A stretch of DNA of 51,335 nucleotides, from the NCBI GenBank assembly GCA_029266735.1, contig JAQSWG010000021.1, forward strand, positions 1 through 51,335. Direction: 5' to 3'. The DNA is from Ornithinibacter sp. (GTDB lineage: Bacteria > Actinomycetota > Actinomycetes > Actinomycetales > Dermatophilaceae). The translations under genes and the position numbers were made by a program. The notes below the pieces were generated by a model, which worked only from the letters and a program-made list of their open reading frames with translations, had not been told where the DNA came from and did no database searches. Positions 46,360-51,335 of this stretch are shown piece by piece; within the stretch, counting starts at the first letter, position 1; every line of letters starts with the position of its first letter.

Positions 46360-47622
46360 TCACTGGTCGCCGACCCCGACGGTCCGCACGCCGAAGTTCC
46401 CGCGCGCGACGCGCACCCGGAGCAGCTGGCCCACCTGGAGGTCGGTGGGGTCAGTGACGACGGAGCCATCGGGTTCCTGGACGATGGCGTACCCACGGTC
46501 GAGGGTCGACTGCGGTGAGAGGGTCCGCAGCTGGGCGTGCAGGTATGCCGTGTGGTCCCCGGCGCGGTGCAGCCTGCCCTCGACTCGTCGCCGGGCCCGG
46601 TCGCGCAGCGCCTGGACCGCCTCCCGCTGCCCACGCACGAAGGCTGCCTTGTCGGTGAGGACCGGTCGGGAGCGGAGCTCGACGAGCCGCCGCCGCTCCT
46701 GCTGCACCCGGGCGATGACCGCACGCCGACCACGGCCGAGTGCCGCGTCGACGACGGCGCGCTCGGCCACGGCATCCGGCACCACGGCCTTCGCGGCATC
46801 CGTCGGCGTCGAGGCGCGGTGGTCGGCGACGAGGTCGAGCAGCGGAGTGTCGACGTCGTGGCCGATCGCGCTCACCACGGGCGTCGTCGCGGCGGCCACC
46901 GCTCGAAGGAGCGTCTCGTTGCTGAACGGCAGGAGATCTTCGACGCTGCCCCCACCACGCGCGATGACGACCACGTCGACCTCCGGGTGACGGTCGAGCT
47001 CGACGATGGCGGCGGTGACCTCCTGGACGGCGTTCGAGCCCTGGACCGCGACCTGGCGGATCTCGAAGCGGGTGGCCGGCCACCGGCGCAGGGCGTTCTC
47101 CACGACGTCGCGCTCCGCGGCGCTGGCCCGTCCGCAGACGAGTCCGACGCTGCGCGGAAGGAACGGCAGGGGCCGTTTGCGGTCACGGTCGAAGAGCCCC
47201 TCCTGCGCCAGGTGGCGCTTGAGGTACTCCAGCCGAGCGAGCAGCTCTCCGACACCGACGGGGCGGATCTGGCGTGCGTCGAGGACGAGGCTGCCGCGCT
47301 GGGTCCAGAAGACGGGCTTGGCCTGCAGCACCACCCGGGCACCCTCGCCGAGCGGGCCGGGCATGGCGTCGAGCGCGTTGACGTGGATCGAGACCGACAG
47401 GCTCATGTCGACGTCGGGGTCACGCAGGGTGAGGTATGCCGTGCGGGCGCCGGGTCGGCGGGTGAGCTGCACGACCTGGCCCTCGACCCACAGCACCGAC
47501 ATCTTCTCCACGTACTGGGAGATCTTCAGGGCGAGCAGGCGCACCGGCCAAGGGTGCTCCGCCGTCGTGTCTAATGCTCGCTCCGGCATCGGGCCCCGAC
47601 CGGCGGACGCGGGCGTGCTCAT
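46360..47622 (-). CDS. xseA: Exonuclease VII large subunit
   Basis: The 420-residue subunit degrades single-stranded DNA to short oligomers in repair. An OB domain ([20 protein letters not shown]) comes first, then the catalytic domain with [35 protein letters not shown] and [20 protein letters not shown], the key family motifs, and a long coiled coil. The ATG is fixed by TAGAGT 7 nt upstream. Its own -10 and that of xseB suggest the two subunits can be transcribed separately. Confidence 0.97.
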   Translation of the reverse strand: MSTPASAGRGPMPERALDTTAEHPWPVRLLALKISQYVEKMSVLWVEGQVVQLTRRPGARTAYLTLRDPDVDMSLSVSIHVNALDAMPGPLGEGARVVLQAKPVFWTQRGSLVLDARQIRPVGVGELLARLEYLKRHLAQEGLFDRDRKRPLPFLPRSVGLVCGRASAAERDVVENALRRWPATRFEIRQVAVQGSNAVQEVTAAIVELDRHPEVDVVVIARGGGSVEDLLPFSNETLLRAVAAATTPVVSAIGHDVDTPLLDLVADHRASTPTDAAKAVVPDAVAERAVVDAALGRGRRAVIARVQQERRRLVELRSRPVLTDKAAFVRGQREAVQALRDRARRRVEGRLHRAGDHTAYLHAQLRTLSPQSTLDRGYAIVQEPDGSVVTDPTDLQVGQLLRVRVARGNFGVRTVGVGDQ

Positions 47623-47629
47623 GCCCTGC

Positions 47630-47635
47630 ACTCTA
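47630..47635 (-). promoter_or_regulatory. Leaderless -10 box for xseA
   Basis: Minus-strand TAGAGT, 7 nt before the ATG. Confidence 0.5.
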
Positions 47636-47765
47636 GGAGGCGGTGCGGTCTGCGGCGGTTCAGCGGGCGGTCAACGCGCCTGGCGGCGACGCGCGGACCG
47701 GGTCCTTCGCGGCCAGGGCTGGCCCGCCGCGCCTCCCGCGATTCGGGCCGGACGCGGGCGCCACC

Positions 47766-47771
47766 TACGAT
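47766..47771 (+). promoter_or_regulatory. Leaderless -10 box for ispH
   Basis: TACGAT lies 7 nt before the ATG at 47779. An earlier in-frame ATG at 47770 overlaps this box and would not be on such a transcript. Confidence 0.5.
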
Positions 47772-47778
47772 GGTCCAC

Positions 47779-48795
47779 ATGGCGAACTCCACCAAGCGCG
47801 TGCTCCTCGCGGCCCCTCGCGGATACTGCGCGGGTGTGGACCGAGCCGTCGTCACGGTCGAGAAGGCGCTGGAGCTGTACGGCGCCCCGGTCTACGTGCG
47901 AAAGCAGATCGTCCACAACGTCCACGTCGTCACCACACTCGAGAAGCGGGGCGCGATCTTCGTCGACGAGACGGACGAGGTTCCCGAGGGCGCCACGGTC
48001 GTGCTGTCCGCGCACGGCGTGGCACCTGTGGTGCACGAGGAGGCGCGAGCCCGCTCGCTGCGGAGCATCGACGCGACCTGCCCGCTGGTGACGAAGGTGC
48101 ACCGCGAGGCGGTGCGCTTCGCCGACGCCGACTTCGACATCCTGCTCATCGGCCACGAGGGACACGAGGAGGTCGTCGGGACCGCCGGTGAGGCACCCGA
48201 GCACATCCAGCTCGTCGACGGCCCCGGCGACGTCGCGAACGTCACCGTGCGGGACCCGGACAAGGTCGTGTGGCTCTCCCAGACGACGCTGTCCGTCGAC
48301 GAGACGATGGAGACGGTGCGTCGCCTGCGCGAGCGCTTCCCCAGCCTCCAGGACCCACCCAGCGACGACATCTGCTACGCGACGCAGAACCGGCAGCTCG
48401 CCGTGAAGCAGATGGCGGCCGACTGCGACCTCATGATCGTCGTCGGGTCGCGCAACTCCTCCAACTCCGTGCGCCTCGTCGAGGTCGCGCTGGAGCACGG
48501 GTCGCGCGCCGGACACCTCGTCGACTACGCGGACGAGGTGGACGCGGCGTGGCTCGAGGGCGTCTCGACCGTCGGGGTCACCTCGGGCGCCTCGGTGCCG
48601 GAGATCCTCGTCCGTGAGGTCCTCGACCTCCTGGCCCGGCAGGGGTTCGGGGACGTGGTCCCGGTCGTCGCCGCGGAGGAGTCGCTGATGTTCGCGTTGC
48701 CGACCGAGATCCGCCGCGACCTCAAGGCGGCCGGCATGTCGGACAAGATGCGCCACGACGCCAGCTTCGCCGGTGCCGGCTCCGGCCTGCACTGA
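47779..48795 (+). CDS. ispH: 4-hydroxy-3-methylbut-2-enyl diphosphate reductase
   Basis: IspH (338 residues) makes IPP and DMAPP in the last step of the MEP isoprenoid route. The [4Fe-4S] ligands are C17 ([11 protein letters not shown]), C101 ([11 protein letters not shown]) and C199 ([11 protein letters not shown]). [17 protein letters not shown] binds diphosphate. ispH divergent from xseA is a conserved actinobacterial arrangement. Confidence 0.98.
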   Translation: MANSTKRVLLAAPRGYCAGVDRAVVTVEKALELYGAPVYVRKQIVHNVHVVTTLEKRGAIFVDETDEVPEGATVVLSAHGVAPVVHEEARARSLRSIDATCPLVTKVHREAVRFADADFDILLIGHEGHEEVVGTAGEAPEHIQLVDGPGDVANVTVRDPDKVVWLSQTTLSVDETMETVRRLRERFPSLQDPPSDDICYATQNRQLAVKQMAADCDLMIVVGSRNSSNSVRLVEVALEHGSRAGHLVDYADEVDAAWLEGVSTVGVTSGASVPEILVREVLDLLARQGFGDVVPVVAAEESLMFALPTEIRRDLKAAGMSDKMRHDASFAGAGSGLH

Positions 48796-48796
48796 C

Positions 48797-48811
48797 GGCC
48801 GGATGCCGGCC
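48797..48811 (+). terminator. Small hairpin after ispH
   Basis: ggccgg-atg-ccggcc starts one base after the TGA. It is short and has no U-run, so termination may be weak. Confidence 0.45.
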
Positions 48812-48825
48812 AGTCGAGGGTTGCC

Positions 48826-49302
48826 GTGGACGCGCCGGTGACGCTTGCCGCGAGTCGGGCCGAGCACGTAGTCGCCGGTCGGTTGCTGCACGACTTCAAC
48901 ACCGAGTACGAGGACCCGAGCCCGGGTGCCGATGCACTGGCGGCACGGCTCGGGGTACTCGTGGCCGACGGCTCGACCGAGGTTCTGCTCGTCGGGGACG
49001 CGGACGGCGTCGCGGTGCTCCGTTTCCGGCCGTCGCTCTGGAGCGAGGCCGACGAGTGCTACCTCGCCGAGCTCTACGTCGTGCCGGATCGGCGGGGGAG
49101 TGGCCTGGGTCGGGTCCTGCTCCGGGCGTGCGTTGCCCGCGCGCGAGCGCGAGGGTGCGACTTCATGGACCTCTCGACGAGCGAGGACGACGTCGCTGCC
49201 AGGCACCTCTACGAGGCGGAGGGGTTCCGTCGCACCGAGGGTGAGGGCGGCCCCCTCACCTTCCACTACGAGATGGACCTGGCGCCCGACGGGCCGGCCT
49301 GA
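48826..49302 (+). CDS. GNAT-family acetyltransferase
   Basis: 158 residues with the GNAT fold. The acetyl-CoA loop is RRGSGLGRVLLRACVARARA (about 87-106), followed by the conserved LYEAEGF with its Tyr. The substrate is unknown. The GTG has gaggg 6-10 nt upstream. It may be read with ispH, 30 bp away, though the hairpin lies between. Confidence 0.87.
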   Translation: MDAPVTLAASRAEHVVAGRLLHDFNTEYEDPSPGADALAARLGVLVADGSTEVLLVGDADGVAVLRFRPSLWSEADECYLAELYVVPDRRGSGLGRVLLRACVARARARGCDFMDLSTSEDDVAARHLYEAEGFRRTEGEGGPLTFHYEMDLAPDGPA

Positions 49303-49321
49303 GCCGACGATCCCTTCACCC

Positions 49322-50509
49322 TCATCCCGCCTCGCGGGTGACGGCCACTCCGGGCGACTCGATGCTGGGGAGCTCGGGGCGCCGGTCGTCCTCCGTCACG
49401 GCGTCGATGAGCTCGTGGGCCGTCATTGGGCGGGGAGCGATCTCGACCGGTGTGAGCACGGGCAGCGGGTCACCGACGAGGTCGAGGTCGTGCATCCGTC
49501 GAGCCGTCACCAGGACTCTCGACTCCAGCGCGCCCACCATCGCGTTGTACGCCTCGACGCTCCCCTGCAGACTGCGGCCTACCTTCGCGGTGTGGCTTCC
49601 GAGGGTGCCGAGCCGCCGGTACAGGTCGCTGCCGAGGTCGAGCAGCTCCCGCGCGCTGGTCGAGAGCGCGTCCTGTTGCCACGTGAAGGCCACCGTGCGG
49701 AGCAGGGCGATGAGTGCTCCCGGGCCGACGAGGACGACGCGCTGCGCCATCGCACGCTCGTGCAGCCCCGGCTGGGCCGCCAGCGCGGCGCCGAGCATGG
49801 CGTCACTGGGCACGAAGCACACGACCATCTCCGGGGTCTCCCGGAACCCCGACCAGTACTCCTTGGCCGCCAGCGCGCCGATGTGCCGGCTGAGGCGGAC
49901 CGCGTGGTCGCGCAGCAGGGCGGACCTCTCGTCATCACCGATCTCGTCGGACTGCGCGTCGAGGAAGGCGGTCATGGGCGCCTTGGAGTCCACGACGAGC
50001 AGCTTGTCGCCAGGCAGCCGCACCACGACGTCGGGGCGAACGCCGCGGCCGTGGGCGCTGACGGCGCTGACCTGCTCGTCGAAGTCACAGTGGCTGACCA
50101 TGCCTGCGGCCTCGAGCACCCGCCGCAGCTGCACTTCACCCCAGGCGCCGCGCACGCTCGACGAGCGAAGCGACCCGGCGAGCGAGGCCGTCGCGCGTCC
50201 GAGGTGCTGGGTCTCACCCTCCACCCGAGCGAGCAGCGAGCGGATCGAACCGAACTGCGCCATCCGGTCCCGCTCGAGGGACCCGACCTGGTGCTCCACG
50301 CGCAGAAGCGCGTCCTTGAGCGGAGCGAGAAGGGCCGCCGTCTCCAGGTCCTCCGCCAACGAGGTCTCGAGGTCGACCACTCGCTCGCGGAGCAGGTCGC
50401 GCTCCGCGACCACGGCGGCCGAGCGCGCGGCATACAGCAGCCTCGCCATGACGACCGCCAGGCCCCAGCCGACCACGACCCCCAGGACGCCCCACACCCA
50501 TCCGTTCAT
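49322..50509 (-). CDS. rmuC: RmuC-family protein
   Basis: 395 residues: an N-terminal membrane helix (VLGVVVGWGLAVVMARLLYA), a coiled coil (about 30-100), then the RmuC nuclease-like core with RGAWGEVQLRRVLEAAGM, RPDVVVRLPGDKLLVVDSKAP and the TWQQDALSTSARELLDLGSD region. The DSK motif is the probable PD-(D/E)XK site. RmuC is tied to limiting recombination of inverted repeats, but its activity is poorly known. CAGAGT, close to TANNNT, lies 7 nt before the ATG. Confidence 0.93.
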   Translation of the reverse strand: MNGWVWGVLGVVVGWGLAVVMARLLYAARSAAVVAERDLLRERVVDLETSLAEDLETAALLAPLKDALLRVEHQVGSLERDRMAQFGSIRSLLARVEGETQHLGRATASLAGSLRSSSVRGAWGEVQLRRVLEAAGMVSHCDFDEQVSAVSAHGRGVRPDVVVRLPGDKLLVVDSKAPMTAFLDAQSDEIGDDERSALLRDHAVRLSRHIGALAAKEYWSGFRETPEMVVCFVPSDAMLGAALAAQPGLHERAMAQRVVLVGPGALIALLRTVAFTWQQDALSTSARELLDLGSDLYRRLGTLGSHTAKVGRSLQGSVEAYNAMVGALESRVLVTARRMHDLDLVGDPLPVLTPVEIAPRPMTAHELIDAVTEDDRRPELPSIESPGVAVTREAG

Positions 50510-50549
50510 GGCGCGGACTCTGCCAGCGGGCACCGACAGGGCTCGCAGG

Positions 50550-50555
50550 TAGCCT
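50550..50555 (+). promoter_or_regulatory. Leaderless -10 box for the Nudix gene
   Basis: TAGCCT lies 6 nt before the ATG. Confidence 0.4.
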
Positions 50556-50561
50556 CGGGAC

Positions 50562-51068
50562 ATGCCGAGCGGAGACGAGAGCGAGGAGGAACGGTTGCGC
50601 CGCATCGCGATCCTCAACTCCCGGCTGCCGAGGAAGCGCACGATCGCCCAGGGGCTGCTGCGGAACCCGCTGGGCAAGGTGCTGCTCTGCGAGCTGAGCT
50701 ACAAGCGTGAGTGGGACCTCCCTGGGGGCGTGGTCGACCCCGGCGAGTCCCCGGCGGCCTGCGTCGAGCGAGAGATCCAGGAGGAGCTGGGCCTGGAGGT
50801 GGCCGCGGGACGACTCCTCGCGGTCAACTGGCTGCCGCCGTGGCGCGGCTGGGAGGACGCGATGCTCTACCTGTTCGACCTCGGCCGGCACGAGGACGGA
50901 GAGCTGGACCCGGCCCTCTTCCTCCGCCGGGAGATCTCCGGCGCGCACTGGCGGACCGTGACGGACGCCGGCGCCCACGTCGCTCCCTACACCGCACGGA
51001 TGCTGGAGGTCGCGGCGGACGCCGAGCACACGGCATACCTCGAGAACAGCGAGCCGATGGTGCGCTGA
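50562..51068 (+). CDS. Nudix hydrolase
   Basis: A 168-residue hydrolase of nucleoside diphosphate-X compounds. The Nudix box begins GGVVDPGESPAACVEREIQE (about 58-77) and ends ELGL, matching GX5EX7REUXEEXGU. The N-terminal 20 residues are charged. The exact substrate is unknown. The ATG is supported by the upstream TAGCCT. Confidence 0.92.
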   Translation: MPSGDESEEERLRRIAILNSRLPRKRTIAQGLLRNPLGKVLLCELSYKREWDLPGGVVDPGESPAACVEREIQEELGLEVAAGRLLAVNWLPPWRGWEDAMLYLFDLGRHEDGELDPALFLRREISGAHWRTVTDAGAHVAPYTARMLEVAADAEHTAYLENSEPMVR

Positions 51069-51092
51069 GGCCCTCGGCCGGGGCGTTCAGCG
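51063..51092. terminator. Bidirectional hairpin over two convergent stops
   Basis: cgctga (51063) pairs with tcagcg (51087), with an inner gccc/gggc pairing. It overlaps the stop codons of both the Nudix gene and the convergent oxidoreductase. Confidence 0.45.
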
Positions 51093-51335
51093 GGGGACCG
51101 GCTCCAGGAGGAAGACTCGCAGGCGGCGGCCGGTGATCCGGTCTTGATACCGGCGGTATCCGACGTAGACCCGCTCGGACAGCGTCATGACCTCGGCCAG
51201 CTCCACGTCGGTGGCTGGTCGCGCGACGACCTCGATCGTGGTGCCGCGGTACGACACCGTCGCCCGCGGCTGGGCCTCGAGGTTGAACACCCATGCCGGT
51301 GTCTCCCGGCCCCCGAAGTTGCTGCCGATGAGGGC
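51087..51335 (-). CDS. Deazaflavin (F420)-dependent nitroreductase-like protein, partial
   Basis: The 5' end runs off the window; 82 residues are visible. ALIGSNFGGRETPAWVFNLE and ATVSYRGTTIEVVARPATDV are typical of the Ddn/DUF385 family, which bind F420 or related cofactors. The end RLRVFLLEPVPR fits the family C-terminus. A GTG inside the visible part (51290) is not the true start. Confidence 0.88.
   Translation of the reverse strand, partial: ALIGSNFGGRETPAWVFNLEAQPRATVSYRGTTIEVVARPATDVELAEVMTLSERVYVGYRRYQDRITGRRLRVFLLEPVPR

Overview
The window is about 70% G+C, uses GTG starts freely and packs genes with ATGA, GTGA and TGATG overlaps. Its proteins look like Actinomycetota, order Micrococcales; an Intrasporangiaceae or Dermatophilaceae-type organism is my best guess, from general resemblance only. 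Supporting traits are an S10-spc-alpha ribosomal superoperon in actinobacterial order, a cysteine-free S4, a cobalamin-dependent methylmalonyl-CoA mutase, cell-wall-binding type 2 repeats and an F420-type oxidoreductase. I see no tRNA, rRNA, insertion sequence, phage gene or CRISPR array.

Layout. 1-704 is the 3' part of tuf, followed by a perfect hairpin and a membrane Ser/Thr kinase (883-2604). 3007-12700 is the S10 and spc run from rpsJ to rplO. secY, adk and map follow. Then comes an inserted methylmalonyl-CoA block (mutA, mutB, meaB; 15942-20988). The alpha run infA-rpmJ-rpsM-rpsK-rpsD-rpoA-rplQ ends at a strong terminator (25261-25297). An opposite-strand exported CWB2/PIG-L protein separates rplQ from truA. 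After truA lie mmcQ-like, ABC-F and a large secreted GH13 amylase with three X25-type modules. On the minus strand are a DUF2993 lipoprotein-like gene and an MFS/ArsR pair. Next come rplM-rpsI-glmM. The rest is small-molecule and housekeeping genes: lhgO-bgl-MOSC-carbonic anhydrase, a PfkB sugar kinase, DUF4245, xseB, xseA, ispH, an acetyltransferase, rmuC, a Nudix hydrolase and the start of a deazaflavin-type oxidoreductase running off the end.

Most genes build the translation machine, the Sec translocon and RNA polymerase alpha. The inserted metabolic block connects propionyl-CoA to the TCA cycle, with its own GTPase chaperone.

The most notable observations are three lesions in normally essential translation genes: an internal deletion with frameshift in tuf, an in-frame deletion in rpsN that removes all zinc ligands, and a 14-bp tandem duplication frameshifting rpsI. 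Assembly error is the leading explanation and should be tested first. Other points of interest are a repeated leaderless-promoter geometry (TANNNT 6-8 nt before the start codon at about ten genes) and a dispersed heptamer, GGCATMC, that recurs on both strands inside and between genes. I did not find a clearly new multi-gene system here.
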